Below are positions 12,253-25,646 of a stretch of DNA of 64,000 nucleotides, one piece after another; position 1 is the first letter of the stretch; each line of letters begins with the position of its first letter. Both the position numbers and the translations under genes were made by a program. The notes beneath the pieces are model-generated. The model worked only from the letters and a program-made list of their open reading frames with translations, was not told the DNA's origin and ran no database searches. The DNA comes from Phlebotomus papatasi (taxonomy: Eukaryota; Arthropoda; Insecta; Diptera; Psychodidae), in the NCBI RefSeq assembly GCF_024763615.1, contig NC_077224.1:45084712-45148711 (forward strand), given 5' to 3'.

Positions 12253-12258
12253 TTTATT
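12253..12258 (-). promoter_or_regulatory. possible bib polyadenylation signal
   Basis: The minus strand reads AATAAA here, about 610 bases past the bib stop codon. I saw no clearer hexamer nearer the stop. Position and motif suit a 3' UTR end, but the region is AT-rich and chance matches are expected. Confidence 0.3.
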
Positions 12259-12867
12259 AGTTTTTCAAAATTTAATGGATTACTTGTCCATGTTGTGATA
12301 ATTTAGTGATAATTTTTCAAAAAATCTTGATTAAGAAGAAATTAGAGAAGTTAAGCCATATGGCTAACCCTTAGATTTGAAGCCAGTATAAGGCAAATTA
12401 CGCTCTACTAGCAGTCATCACTCAAATTTGAATATTTTAAACATTTTCCAAGTCATTATTAATATACCAAAATTATTGAAAAAATTGCATTTCGTGTATG
12501 TTCTTAAAAAAATGCAATACGATTTTCATGGCAGTAGCAGTGATCATGGTAATCAAATAAACTATCCGTATTTTAAAAAGTTGTAGGCCCTTGTATTGTC
12601 CACTTATTCGTTCACTTCAAATCAGACGTTGGATCAAAACAAATAATTGTTGTATATATTGTCACGTAGATGTAAATAACTTCCTTAGTATTCATTAGCA
12701 ATAACATGAATATCAACATTGTTATTCATAACGTATAATCCAAATATTTTTGCGTTTTCACCTCTCTGTTCGCCACTGTGTAACTTTGAAACGTCTTATT
12801 GTCACTAGGGTGAAAGTATCTTGAGAGACTAATGAATGGAGATAAATACAGTGCGTTGCAGCCTGGT

Positions 12868-13995
12868 TCAGTTCTGCTGCCTGATCGGGTGAAGATACTG
12901 ATGCTGGAGTGGTGGTGGCGGCGGCGGAGCTACGCAGGTCTGCTGTTGCTTCTGTCCACAGCCATAAACATTGCTTGATTGTTGTGGTTGCTGTTGCTGA
13001 TGTTGTTGATGCTGTTGATGCTGCTGTTGATGTTGTGGATGTGGCTGATGCTGTTGACCATTGTTGGTGGGCTTTCTGTCATTCTGCTGTTGTTGTCCTC
13101 GTGTGCAAGAGTAAGTGTTCAGCGGAATGTCACCGTTTGGTTGCTGTGAAGTTCCCCCACGTCCCGTAGGAGTCAACGAAGATCCATGATAGGAACCGTA
13201 GGAGCTGTCGTCAGACTGAGCTGATTGTCCTCGATTTCTAGCTCCCGTCATTCCATATACTGATTCAGGTCGTCTGGATTCTCGATCGTATTTCAGTCCA
13301 TCTCCCGGTGCAGGAGCTGTTCGGGTTCCATAGATGGGTTGAAAAGTCTGGTTTTCGTTTTGGCGAACAGCAGTACGGATCCCATAAATACTTTCTGAGC
13401 GTTGCTGCATCTGGTTCTGAACGTTCTGATTTTGCAAATGACTACTTTGAGTCTGAGTCACTCGTAGCGGGTAGAGACTTTGAGCTGGAACAAGTGGTCC
13501 TGGTCGAGGTATCCCTCCCAAGTCTCGATTGATGGCAGTATTGCTCTTAGCATAGACTGACTGAGAGCGATTTAGGTTGGCACGGGTTAAAGGAGGAGAT
13601 TTGCAGTACAAGGATCTAGTTCCTCCGTAAATTGGTTCTCCTTTGGTTGGAGGAGCTGTTGAGTAGAGATTCTGAGGATAGGCTCCACCAGCGGCAACTC
13701 CACCAGCAGATCTATAGGTATTGTAGGTCGCCCCATGAAATTTTGGCAGGGGTAGTGTCGGTTTCTCCATGTCTACATGATAATCCATTTCATCTTCCGA
13801 TTGAAGTGATGATGAGTCATTGTCCCCACTGTCTTTAGTCCGCTTCTGGTACCGCTTAGGACTGAAGATGTATTCATAGAGAAGACCACACACAACTCCA
13901 CCAACCATGGGTCCCATCCAATAAACCCAGTGGTTATCCCACTTGTTGAGCACGAACGATGGTCCCAATGATCGGGCGGGATTCAAATAAGGCAT
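12868..13995 (-). CDS. bib: big brain (bib), terminal exon: second NPA loop, TM6 and long cytoplasmic tail
   Basis: Terminal exon of 375 codons plus stop. It opens with MPYLNPARSLGPSFVLNKWD, which holds the second NPA motif and the following Arg of the selectivity filter, then TM6 (HWVYWMGPMVGGVVCGLLYEYIF). The remaining ~320 residues are a hydrophilic tail. Conserved Bib blocks in it include DMEKP, LYGGTRSLYC-like, LNRSQSVYAKSNTAINRD, RPGPLVPAQSLYP, SSHLQNQNVQNQMQQRSESIYG and NRGQSAQSDDSSYGSYHGS (quoted in part). Repeated YG/YGTRT-type tyrosines suit a tail contacted by signalling or adaptor proteins. The last ~65 residues are Gln/His-rich, then a run of six prolines. The acceptor is TTGCAG at 14001-13996. 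The ATG at 13995 is an internal codon, not a start. The tail is shorter than in Drosophila, mainly through fewer Gln repeats. Fly Bib works in Notch signalling, with reported endosomal and cation-channel roles. The first NPA and the N-terminus are on upstream exons. Confidence 0.97.
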   Translation of the reverse strand: MPYLNPARSLGPSFVLNKWDNHWVYWMGPMVGGVVCGLLYEYIFSPKRYQKRTKDSGDNDSSSLQSEDEMDYHVDMEKPTLPLPKFHGATYNTYRSAGGVAAGGAYPQNLYSTAPPTKGEPIYGGTRSLYCKSPPLTRANLNRSQSVYAKSNTAINRDLGGIPRPGPLVPAQSLYPLRVTQTQSSHLQNQNVQNQMQQRSESIYGIRTAVRQNENQTFQPIYGTRTAPAPGDGLKYDRESRRPESVYGMTGARNRGQSAQSDDSSYGSYHGSSLTPTGRGGTSQQPNGDIPLNTYSCTRGQQQQNDRKPTNNGQQHQPHPQHQQQHQQHQQHQQQQPQQSSNVYGCGQKQQQTCVAPPPPPPLQHQYLHPIRQQN

Positions 13996-16900
13996 CTGCA
14001 ATTAAATATTATTTTAACGTTAAAATCCATGCTGCAGAGTCTGCAGAGACCCTTCCCATAAATTATCTCAAATGGTGATTATATCGTGAAATACTCATTT
14101 ACATTAATCAATCGATATTCATCAGCCCGTGTAATTATTGGCAATTACAGGTAGTAAATCAATAATGGGGCTTATAAAGTTGAAGGGGCATGAGGGAATT
14201 ACATTAAAATTATCGAAATGAAATATTTTTATACTAATATTACACTACCAAATTGATATTGAAGATGATGATGTCTATACAACCTATTTTATTCCTTCCA
14301 AAAGTAATAATTTCATAGAAGATTGTGTAGCATATTTTAGGTGGAGAAAACTATCAAAAGAAAGATTGGATTGATAGAGAAAGATTATGTGAAGGCAGAT
14401 TTATTTTTTTTAATTTCAATAATATTTATTTATTATTAAAATGATTAAAATTCATAAATTCAGAGATTAAATCAATAATCCCAAAGAAAATGTCTTCCTT
14501 TAAAACAAAACGATTTTAACTCTTCGATATTTTTTAAACTATAATTTCTTGATCTAAATGATATTGATAAATTGAAAACTTTTGTATGAAAATTACTTTT
14601 TTTAAACACGTAAAATTACTAAAGTAATTAATACTAGAACTCCATAGAGAGAGCTGTAATCTATCGATTTTCGGTAATTTTGAAAACATTTTTGCGTTTT
14701 AATTATTTTGAAAGTAAGTAATACTTAACACTATCTTTAGAAATTTTTTTTCTACAAATTCAGATATAAATTTTAAAAACTGAGATTATAAATTGTCTCA
14801 GCAAAATATTGTTGTGGGTACACATAGAGAAGAAGAATTCATCAACGAATACCGTAACTGCATCGTAAGTGCCGAGAAGGTTTTTTTAATTATCATAACT
14901 GCACTCTTTGGGTCTTAAAAATTTATTAAAGCGTATAATGTCTGATTAGGTACATTACCAAAAATATATATAAAAGATAATTTGTTAAGAATTGCATTTT
15001 AAACTATGAGTCCAAGTCCAAGCATCTCGGAAAGCTAAGATGCTTTGCTTCTTCCTTTTAGCTGAGATTTTTTTATATCCTTTATTTCCGATTACATTTC
15101 ACCTACCAAAATTTTATTGCTCGAACTCAAAGAGAGAGCAGTACATACAATCCGCTTTTTTTAATTTGTCACCGATGTGGAGCTTAAATGGTAAGAGATA
15201 TCAACTACCGGTTTTCGATGACCTCCAATAAAACAAACATTTTCTCCAGGCATTTTTTTATTATTCCCCTATGCCTTTTTCCCACCAAAACCGTTTTTTA
15301 TTCATTTAGAAAACTACTTTTACGATTTCTTTTATTTTTGGATATGATTGGGGCATTTTGGGGTAGCCTAGGTAAACATTTCGTCTATAGAGACCTATGA
15401 CTGAAGGTAGACACCTCTGAAGATATTTAGATATACACCTATGACTTCGAATTTTCAAAGGTCAAAGTTAAACCACTCTGAAGGGACCAGTTTTCAACTG
15501 ATTTGCTTAAATTTGAATTTATTGGAAAGGCCTTGAAATTTCCAATCTATGTATATCGATCCCAATCGGTAATAAGTCGGTAAAATACTCAGAATTGGTT
15601 TATCCTTCTTTAATAATTTATTTTTGCTTTGTTAACGGTTTTCTTTTTTTCTTTAATTATATATGCTTCCAAGAGCGCAAGCTCAAAAGCATTTTTGATT
15701 TAAATAAATAAATAAAAATAAATAAATAAATAAATAAATTTTTGTTTGTCCGAATTTTTGTTACCGGGCTAAAGCTCAGACGATAAAAGATATCGACTTC
15801 CGGCCTTCGGTGATCCTCCCACAAGTCAATCTATTTCTCAAGACGTTAGACGTTAACCTATGACCGAGAAAAAGTTCAACATCGAATTTTTAAAAATCAA
15901 ATGTTTAAGTAAACCTAAAATTATTTCACTATGAATTAAAGTATTAATTTAAGTTTAAAGGCTAAATTCTTAAAAATGCAATTTAATAGCAGTTTTAAAA
16001 TTTTAAGATGATTTTTTGTAATTAATAAATCAGTTTAAAGGAAAGCTCTATCTCGTGGATCTCGTGAGCTCGAAAACTGCATAAGGCTGGGACGCTTTGC
16101 TGTCTCTTTTTGAATTGTAATCTATTTTTTGAATAATTGATAATTTCTTATATTTCCGTATCATAAAATTATCTTTTTCATAAAAAAGCATCTAATAATA
16201 CTATGAAAAACGACCCTAATCGATTAAATTACGTGTAAATTAACTACACTTTGAGTCCTACATTGGGAAATCATTTAAAATCTTGATATATTTCAATAAG
16301 TATCGAAAACCATCAAAGAACAAATCTACATTAGTATTCATTTCAATCAATAAATGTGTCACGAAAAAAATTTAGGTCCTCTTTCCTCCATAATCAATAT
16401 TTAATGTGATGTTATAAGTTTGTATAATGGAAAGGGAATAAATACCGAAATGGACAAATTGAAAAGGTTTCCCTTTCCTTTCCAACCTGATTACATATTT
16501 ATTGTTTTAGTGGGGAAAAAAAGAAAAAAAACTTTTACATTGAAAGCATATTTTTAAATTCAAAACTTTAAACTATATAGAATAATAATTTAAATCGATT
16601 TTAATGAATAGTATGCATCATCTAAAAAAAGCTAGAAATAGGTCAAGAGAAATCTACAGTTTTCTCAATTGACTTTCTGAGCAGAAAAAAGCAGCAGTTC
16701 AAAAAGGTTCCTGGTAAAGCGAATCGGAGGAGTTTTCATAGGTCGTGATTCTTATTCCATTTGGAAGGATAAATCGTCAGGACACATTTGCTCCCTCTCA
16801 CAAATCTTCCAGGTAGACGAATAAATTATAGAAAAAAAAATGTGAAGACGATATTTGATGTCTTTTGTTGAGCATGCACGACATCCTGAACGAATTGTTT

Positions 16901-17293
16901 GTGATTCAGGGAGAAAGAGGGATTCATGACAAAAGGTGAGGAGCCTTTGTTAGCATTGGAACACACAGTTCATCGTCTTTCAGAAAGGACCTCTGGCCAT
17001 TGCAGTTAATGCAATTCTCGAGAAAAATTCCCATTTTTTTTTGTAGATCAAAAATTCAATAAATTCCTCTCTTTCACTCAAAAAGATGATGCTACAAAAA
17101 AAAAGAGTGGATTCTGCTGAAGAAGAAATTCTTAAGGAATAATTTTCTGGCGGTCTTTCCTGCTTTGATATTAAATTTCTTTCTCGTTTTCTCTCCGACT
17201 AATTGGCTACCCGTAAGAAATTCAACCGGTGGGCAGGTGCTCTTTTTTGTAGGTACCCCAAAAAAAAAAAACAAATGAAACACAAGAACTTAC
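13996..17293 (-). other. last bib intron (3.3 kb)
   Basis: This GT-AG intron separates the TM5 and second-NPA exons. It holds a member of the repeat family that starts with GCTCGAACTC (about 15118-16108) and TAAA-type microsatellite runs. The short open frames near 15040-15400 lie in repeat sequence and resemble no known protein. Confidence 0.9.
15118..16108. repeat. GCTCGAACTC repeat family, long copy
   Basis: Begins GCTCGAACTCAAAGAGAGAG and ends near GAGCTCGAAAACTGCATAAG followed by GGCTGGGACGCTTTGC. The inner GGAAAGGCCTTGAAATTTCC and TCGGTAATAAGTCGGTAA words recur in the other family members at 22873, 26195, 29187 and 39830. Type of element unknown. Confidence 0.55.
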
Positions 17294-17501
17294 GGAAACG
17301 AAGCTGCATGCACTATAGGCAGCCCCAATGGTCAGCGAGGATGCTCCTAGAAATCTCCTGTAGGACTCCGTTGAGACAAAGTACGCCAAGACAACGACAA
17401 ATGTGAGGATAAACTCTACTCCGAAGCGTTCCCAAGCTGCCAGGGCTGCACTGTGAGAGATGGCTGATTGCAGATTCCCTTGGTATCCCGGAACAGTCAC
17501 T
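17294..17501 (-). CDS. bib: big brain (bib), internal coding exon: TM4-TM5
   Basis: A 208-bp exon: one base completing Gly, then 69 codons. It begins VTVPGYQGNLQSAISHSAAL, typical of Bib, then gives AAWERFGVEFILTFVVVLAYFVST (TM4) and SLTIGAAYSACSFVS (TM5). The acceptor is CACAG at 17506-17502 and the donor GTAAGT at 17293-17288. The exon ends in phase 0, so the next exon starts with a complete Met codon. After the donor the frame runs on into intron for about 24 codons, so the ORF end is not the exon end. No frameshift or stop is seen. Confidence 0.96.
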
Positions 17502-17901
17502 CTGTGAATAGAAGAAAAACCTTTGTTGTAATATCATCCGCAGGGAACGATCAATAGGCACACAAAAAGGGGAATGCTTGAGAAAAGAGTCTTCCGCATT
17601 GAATTCAATTTCTACAGATGATTTTTCTGATGAACAAGATACTCATTCCCAAGGATGTTTTCTTGGAAATTTGCAGGAAAATTATCAAGTGTATTCACCA
17701 TAAAACTTTACAGCAATTGACGCATTTCTTGGCAACAGACATTTTGGCAAAGTTTCCAAGACAATAACTCGTTTATCAATATCTTTAACGTTCGGAATAT
17801 ATACATCTGAGAAAGATTGGTTTTGTGTATGTACTACTCGTAAAATGTTCATTAAATTGAAGATGTTTCCAGTGTCCACTGATGTATAATTTGACACCAT
17901 T

Positions 17902-18322
17902 TAGGGTAACTGTACCAAATTTCGGCCGGTTTGCAAATTCGGCCACTTCTATTTTTCCTCAAATTTCCATTTTTTTTAATATGTGTATATTCTAGAGGTT
18001 ATACAATGTAAAAAAATGTCGCTTCAACAAACAAGATAATGTCGAAAAAACTTTGGAAAAATTCCGGAAGGGCATGTAACTATGAGAATCAAGGTGGCCG
18101 AAATATTACCCAAAACTATGTCTCTATTTTTATTCATTTTAAAATGTACTATTAAGAATGATTTTGGAGAAAACAAAAACGATAAACAATCTACAAGGTT
18201 ACAAGTACCACTCCTTAAAAAGAAGTAATAAAAAAATCAATTTGTATTAGAAATATTATATTTCAAACTTAAAACTTTGGCATTTGTATGTAACTATGCC
18301 GAAATTTGGTACACTTACCCTA
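17902..18322. mobile_element. TA-flanked mariner-like MITE, copy 2
   Basis: A 421-bp homologue of the element at 3735-4164. Ends TAGGGTAACTGTACCAAATT and inverted TAGGGTAAGTGTACCAAATT, with TA at both borders. It lies in a bib intron just upstream of the TM4-TM5 exon. No coding frame. Confidence 0.8.
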
Positions 18323-19130
18323 TGGGCACTTCACTGAAAGTAACAAGAATAAAATGAAAAAGCTAATGCTTTAAATTCAACTACTACTTAATTCAATCAA
18401 ATTCTGAATAAATCATCAATACTACAATATCATAATAACAAAATCAAATAAATTTAAAATTCCTATCAATAACACAAATTTGAATTGAGATTATATTCTA
18501 ATCAAAAAAAAATCTGAGTTACTCTGAATCATATTAAAAAAAATTAAAAAAAAAATTAAGAAGAAACTAACAGATCCAAAAGAAAATGTGCAAACATTTA
18601 TTTTACGTCTATATAATTCAGTTTTTTTTTTAAATAAATAAATAGCCTAACTAGCACATGTTAATTTCCTGCTGTGTTAACTTCTCAAGCTTTAAGTAAG
18701 TAGTTATAAAAACATTTTGGTTGTACAAAGACCTTTTATTTTCTCTTTATGATGATTAAAATCGGATTAGAAATCCAATTTTATTGCCTTTTCAGTGAAA
18801 AACGAATGTGAAAATGTCTTTGATTGAGTAAGGGATAGTAAAAGGATTTTATTGGAAAAGTAAGTGAGAATAAGTAAGCAACTAAACCCATTCTACAAGA
18901 ATGTAACATGAGAATCTACACAATATAAAAGAAAAAGAAAAATCTTTTCTAGTTTTAACCTGTTAAACCTGCTAAAGCTGAATACAATATTTTACCCATG
19001 TCTCTTGACGGGACTACACCGCTTCTGGTCTTTATTTTACAAACTTAATTACTTCCACAATATTTTAAGCCATTCAAAGATCTTCAACTTTGTCCAATGA
19101 GGAATTAAATCTGTTCTGTCGAAACGAAAG

Positions 19131-19349
19131 TAGGGGAAAGTACTCTCCCTTCGAACGTTTATGCCTTCGAATAATGTGAATTTTGTTTTACTTTTCCTAA
19201 GAAACTTACATATTTCTGTTAAATATTAGTTAGCTTGTCATCGATTATTAATAATTACGTGATAATTCCGTGTAAGACTTTTAGGAAAAATAAAATAAAT
19301 TCACATTATTCGAAGGCATGAACGCTCGAAAGGAGAGTACTTTCCCCTA
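19131..19349. mobile_element. palindromic TA-flanked MITE (TAGGGGAAAG family), member 1
   Basis: 219 bp, with inverted ends TAGGGGAAAGTACTCTCCTT-like on both sides continuing through CGAACGTTTATGCCTTCGAA and AATAATGTGAATTT. TA borders. A truncated relative lies at 2440-2480. Confidence 0.8.
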
Positions 19350-21599
19350 TATGGTTACGTAAATACGAAAAATTTATAAAAAATATTTTACCTAGAAAAT
19401 GGATGAGAAAATAAATTTAATTCAAAATTATAAAAATTTCCGTAACTTTTTGGATTCGAATTATTAGGAAAGTAATAGTAAAACTCAAACATCAATAATA
19501 AAATATTTTTGGCAAAGGGAAAATTAAATAATTATGTAATTTTCGGTTTATTCGTCGGTTTATTTTACCGGATTACTGACCCACTTGATAATTTATGAGT
19601 TAAAATATTTTTGTCAAAAAATAAAAACAATTCAAAACTGTTAAAATTTCTATATTTTGTAAAAAAAAAAACAAAAAAAAAAACAGCGTAACCAAAAGGT
19701 AATTTTACCGTTATTAAAACGTGAAAATGACAAGTTTAGTTCAAGATTTGGTTTCTATGAATATTCAAAAATTCTAAATGAATGCAGAGAAACTATTTAT
19801 CCATTGAGAAAAAAATTAACTAATTCTACTTACAAAACTAGCTATAAGATAAGGTATACGGGGTATAAGCCTCCAAAGCCAAAAGTTTATATCGTTGACA
19901 TTATACACTACACTTATTTTTTACTATTGTCTTATATTAAATTTTAATTTATTAAACATTCGAGGTAGTTATTATCATCACCCTGCTTCGGAAGTTATTT
20001 CAAGATTAAAATCAATATTTTTAAACTAAGTCTTGAGTTTTGCGAAACTTTGCTATTCTTTATGATTCTTTTTTGCTAAAAGAAATTCCACATGATTGAA
20101 AATCCTTTCAATTCAATAGCAACATGAAAATCTTTTTTTTATCCTTTCTATGTATACTTCTATGGCATGAGAACAAAAACCTCGGGAAAATGATAAATGA
20201 CAAATCATAAAGGCAAATATTCAACTTTTCTGTATTCCCAAAAAAAATAATAATAAGAACACATTTTTGTGGCTAAAAACATCCCCTTGGGAAAGAGTAG
20301 GTATAGAGGTTAGTCTGAGTTTTGCATTGAAATATTTTACTGTAAATATTCTCCCTATATTTATCCGGACAAGTGGTTTTATTGTTAGCCAATGATACGG
20401 CACTTTTATCCTTATACTCTTTCGCCAAACTTTTCCATTTTTATTCAGAGAAACATGAGAAAAAATGCTCGATTCGGAGATGAAAGAGTAGAGAAACTAA
20501 CCCACTAAACAAGGGTGACATTTTATGCAAATAATCATAAATCGTGTCAAAAAAGAGAGAGAAGGGACTTTTTTTATGACTGGAAAACAATTGTACTGCA
20601 ATAAGGTTAGTATATTGCAAGGGAAGTTCTCCTGCCATTTGATGTGGCGCAGAAGGACGTTAAATTGTAAGGTCAGTAATCGCATCTGTGTTCATTTGAA
20701 TTAGAGATCTTTTTATTCATTTACTTCCAATTCACTTGCACCTCATATGGAGACAAAAGTAACACGATTGAGGTCGAGGAGGGCACTCAAATTTGCTGCC
20801 TGATTTATTTGCACTTGCCCTTTTGTTGAACCCAATGCACCACTTGAGGGATCGATTTAATATACCACAGGAGGGGTGAGGAAATCCACACGAATTAATC
20901 TAGAGACGCGACAATGTGTTTTTTTTTTCAAGCCCTAAAACCATCAAATTGGAAAATTAAATACAGCCCTGAGATCAGTGGATTTCAAGTTATTTAGAGA
21001 GATCTTGATCAATTAAGTGATTATCTGATCATGATCATTCCATTCAATGAACTCTAGTTTTTTTTTTGGAATGCTATTGAGGGAAAAGTAAATTGAAGTA
21101 AATTTGAATAAATCTGATTAGAAATGGTTAATTAAGAAGCTTACTGCTGCTATGCAGTTGGGTGTTACATGGTTACTTTTTTAAAGATTGGGACCACCAA
21201 CATAAGTGGTCCCAATCTTAAAATTATTTAAATTAGTAAATATAAAAAAAATTATCATTGATCTATTTTAATACCGAGATCAAACTGATAACTAAACGGG
21301 GCAACTGAAAACTTTTCCCTAAAAAAATCATGTTTGCTATTAATAATCTTTAAGAACTAATAGAAAAATTAATTATATTTTTAATGCTTTTATTAGAGTT
21401 TCTAAAAATATAACAATTGCCCTATTTCCTCGTGTATGTTTCCAAAAATATAGGAAGATTCCCCGAAATCCATGAAAATTGTATGAATCTCCCTAAAAAC
21501 GTACGGGTTTCCCAGATTCGATGGGTTTCTCGAATATCCAGAGTTCCTGGAGTTTCCCAGCTAGATTGACTTAAATAGATACTAAAATAAATTATCCCT

Positions 21600-22244
21600 T
21601 AGGGTAATGTGAGGTATTTCTGGACAAGGTGCTTTTCGGGACATAATATTGATCATTTTTGACACACAAAAAATCATACGAAATATTTGTTTTCTTATTA
21701 TTTTTAAGTTCTATATTAAATATTAAGCTCTTTACGTATCAGAAAAACATCAAATTTCTGAAGTTTTATTTAATTTAAAGTGTGAAATACGCGTGAATTG
21801 TGAGTGTCACATTCCACATTTTGCGAAATCTTCAATGCGTCAATTTTGCAGATGTCAACACAAACAGTACTGAGTTTTTTTTTCGATTTAAACCACTTTA
21901 CAAGTGAAATTTAAATAAATTTTTTATAAAAGAGTGAAGTTTAGGCCTTCTACTCGAAGGTAAATAATCAGGATCAGTGAAATTTACTTGCATAATAGCC
22001 ACTTTTGTTTGTCCCGAAATACCCTGTTATCCCGAATTATGCTATTCTTACTTATTTTCATTTCTTGCTATTTCGTATAAAAAATAATTCAATTTTTAAC
22101 ATTTTTCGGTAAGAATCTTATTCCGGATAGAATAATGAACATAAATATTTGTATCAACACAGAAAAAAATAATTTGGGAAGTCGTTAGGCTGTTTCAAAC
22201 TTGAAAGTGCTAAAAAGTGTCCCGAAATAGCACAACTTACCCTA
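21600..22244. mobile_element. TA-flanked MITE (TAGGGTAA, GGGACA ends)
   Basis: 645 bp between TAGGGTAATGTGAGGTATTT and inverted TAGGGTAAGTTGTGCTATTT, each followed by a C(C/T)GGGACA-like word. No transposase frame seen. Its right TA border is the left TA of the next element. Confidence 0.7.
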
Positions 22245-22477
22245 CTCTGAAAAAAAAATGTTTTGTCAAATTAACAAGACAAGTTTGTAAAAAGGATGTT
22301 TTTCCATACAGAATATGGAAAAGTTTTGTCAAATCGGCGGACAACTGGATCTTGTTAAAAGTTTGTGAACAGGGTGTTTTTCCATAAAAAATGCATCAAA
22401 TTGGTAAATACCATCATTTTGACAAAACTTCAACAAAATCCATTTGTTCGTTTAACAAAACATTTTTTTTTAGAGTA
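22243..22477. mobile_element. TA-flanked MITE (TACTCTGAAAAA ends)
   Basis: 235 bp, ends TACTCTGAAAAAAAAATGTT and inverted TACTCTAAAAAAAAATGTTT, both running into TTGTCAAA or TTGTTAAA. Internal near-repeats around GGTGTTTTTCCATA. It directly abuts the preceding element. Confidence 0.7.
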
Positions 22478-22872
22478 CTAAATTTTTAAATAAATAAAAC
22501 TCTGATGATTGTATAACTTTTTATTTAATCTCTTTAGTAACTGAAAAAATTATAGTCAGGGAGACAGTGAGATGTTATCATAGTTTTCCTTAAAACGAAT
22601 ATTGAGGAAACCACTAATTATTGAAATTCAAAATAAACACCTCCCTTCCAATTCATTGAAATATGTATTAGTCTGATACAAATATCTCTTTTACAATTTA
22701 CATGCGATGAAAAATTTCATTTGCTGTCTGCCCAGGTCTCACATATTTCACAATCAAAATTTATTATTCAAATAATCATAATAATCCTTACTAAAAAAAT
22801 TGTTTTATTAGCAAAATTATTTTTTTCTTTTTCTGTTTTAATATGGAGTCTCATTTTATCTTCCTTGATTTT

Positions 22873-23373
22873 TATTACCGCTCGAACTCCACGGAGACAG
22901 CAGTAATTCCTCGATTTTTTCACCCCCTCCCCTCAATGCGATTTTTTCATTTTTGGATATGTGTTAGAGATTACCCAGGCGGGCATTTCGCCCTTATACG
23001 ACAATACCGTTGAATCATTCCTAATAACGGTTTTTCAAGGTCAAATGTTAAAAAGACACTAGTGAGCGCATTTATCAAGTGAATGGGGTCATGTCTGGGC
23101 TCGCTGGAAAGGTCTTGGAATTTTCTATAAAACTGAACCGGTTCCAATAGGTTCTGAACCGGTAATGAACCGGTTCATAGCCGATAACTAATTTTTATAC
23201 GAAAATCAATCCAATTACTTTTAAAACTATTTTGGGGGATGTTTTGAGAGATTTATGAATCGGTTCAAATCGTTTGAGAACCGGTAAACGGTAAATGATG
23301 AGAAAGTACTTTTGCGGTATAGCATCTAAGTCACGAGTTCGAGCATTTTGCAAAGCCTGGGACGCTTTGCCAC
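22873..23373. repeat. GCTCGAACTC repeat family, short copy
   Basis: Starts GCTCGAACTCCACGGAGAC and ends GAGTTCGAGCATTTTGCAAA then GCCTGGGACGCTTTGCCAC, so its termini are short inverted repeats (GCTCGAACTC/GAGTTCGAGC). It contains AATCATTCCTAATAACGG and a tract of CCGGTT words. Confidence 0.6.
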
Positions 23374-25646
23374 CCCTTTTAAATTAAAACTAACTTTCCA
23401 AAATCACTTTTAATTCTTCTTTTTCTTATTGCTTAAATTATAGTATATTTTCATCAGAACTAAATTAACCACACGTCAAAAAAACAACGACTAAAAATTA
23501 TAAAAATCAATTTCAAACTCCCCAATATGCCTAAAGGGTTTGAAAGTTAAACGGCATATCGAAAAAAGCAATTATCAAAGCCAAATAAACAAATCAACCG
23601 TAAAACGTTGCATTTGTGCATTGAAAAAAAAAAAACGTATTTCCAGAGCAAAAAATCAAAAATAAATCATGTTAAAGCAATCAACTATGAGAGATTTATC
23701 CTTTCAAAATCCCATGATGCGTCCTCTTTGACACGAAAAACCAATATATGTTGGGGATTGAGAATGAAAATGTGACACAAAATTCGAAGGAAGTGGTGAA
23801 GAAATCCATTTAAATTTGAGGTGTTAATTGCCATCATAGGACAAATGAAGTACAATCGAGTACCTGGGTGAATTAATTACTTTCCCCCAGATTCTAGGAG
23901 TATTTAGCCGTGGGAAATGGAGACATTTTGTGGTGATTCATTGTAATTAGTGGGCTTAGGGCTCATTAAGCCCACATCCTGACCCAGATTTTACTACTTC
24001 TCCTGAAGGGTTAAAGCCTGCACAGATAGATGAGGATTTTAATTCCCATGCAGCACATTTTGGGCATAAATGGTGGAGTTTTGTTGTGCTTTGCGTCTCA
24101 TAAAATCTAACTTTACACCACTATACCCCTCTGCAGATGATTTTCCCAAAATGGAGACAAAGTGTGGGAATGTTTAAAGTATAATAAAATTGAAACAAGT
24201 GTGTTGATTTTCACATGGGAATCACTGACAGACTGCGAAGAAAATTAACCCATGAGATAATTCATCAAAGTACCATCTCAATAGCCACAATTGAGAGATA
24301 ATTGCAGAGCAATTCACAGAAAATTTTCCACCCCATCGAGAATTATGCTATGAGGGTGCATTTGAGGGTGGGCTTTTGAATTTTAAAATGGCCATGAACT
24401 AAAAAATTTGCAGCATGAGCAAAAATTAGGCGACATTGTGACCTCATGCAAACAGAGTTCAATGTTCGGGGTTGAATATCTCCTTGCCCACTTTACACAT
24501 GTTTCACAGCGTTATCCCATCAAAACACAACAATGTGATCTCTTTTTAAAAAAAAATACCGTCCCCTCTTTAAAAAAAGCCGGATTTTTATCCTGGCAAG
24601 TGAAACAGTCTCTTGAATTTAATTCAATTACACAGAAGATCAACAAAGCAATTGGCCATTAATTTATCCCGCGCGAAGGGTTGAAGTCATGAGGGTCGGA
24701 AGTGAAAGTTTCAGCATTGGAACAAGTGTGAGAAGAACCTTTTCCAAACCACCACTAACCCATAAATTTTCCCCCTTCATGTGAAATTGATACTGTTGTT
24801 GTTTCCCAGTTGACACCCCTCGAACCGATTTTTATTGTAACATACCATAGAGAATATATATCTTGAGCACCATGAATAGATTTTAATTTTCCATCACTTT
24901 GGGAGAAGGGGTACTATATTTTCCTCCCTTTTTTTTGCGCCTTTGGAAAAGTCTCATCTATTTTTTTCTCTATATCTACTTCACACCACAAGTGGTAAGT
25001 TAAATCCATCCATCATCGCGAACAAAATTCATTTCCTTGGGATTTTGCACGCCTTCCTTCGGAAAATCACCAATATTTCCACCCACGCCTGAAGTGGAGA
25101 TAGGTTCCCCAAACTGTCTATGGGGAATCCATTCGAAATTGTGTCCCATTTTCCGACCCTTCATTCACCATTGCCATGGATTTCCTTCCAACTCGATCTC
25201 AGCACGAATTTCATGCCAAATCGATTACGGAAGGGATTCTCTAATGTTTGCTATTGCTAAAGTTGTTCTGTAATTGTAACGGCTCTTATAAGTCTGTTAA
25301 TTTAAATTTGAATTAGCAAGGATTGAAGAAAATTTGACAAATTTTTATAGTAATAATGGACAGCAAAATCAAATGTTGTGAGTAGATAATTAAAACAGGC
25401 ATTAGAGGAATGCTTTGACGCTTCGCACACATTCTAGCTTGGAACATTTCATATTTTTTCCCACATTTCCTTAATGGATCTGACTTATTTTTTTCAGGAA
25501 ATGTGTGACTTAAGATTAGCTATTAAAATAAATTACCATTAGCTTAGATTCATTAAAAGAATATTTGAAAATATAAAGTGTTCGAAGCCAGAGTGTCTGT
25601 GTGTAGTCTGAGAGCTCTTCTCTATAAATTTATACATGAATAAAAG

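Noticed and set aside
12909..13838. Three plus-strand frames opposite the last bib exon
   Set aside because: Shadows of the minus-strand exon; Ala/Val-rich stretches are the antisense of Gln codons.
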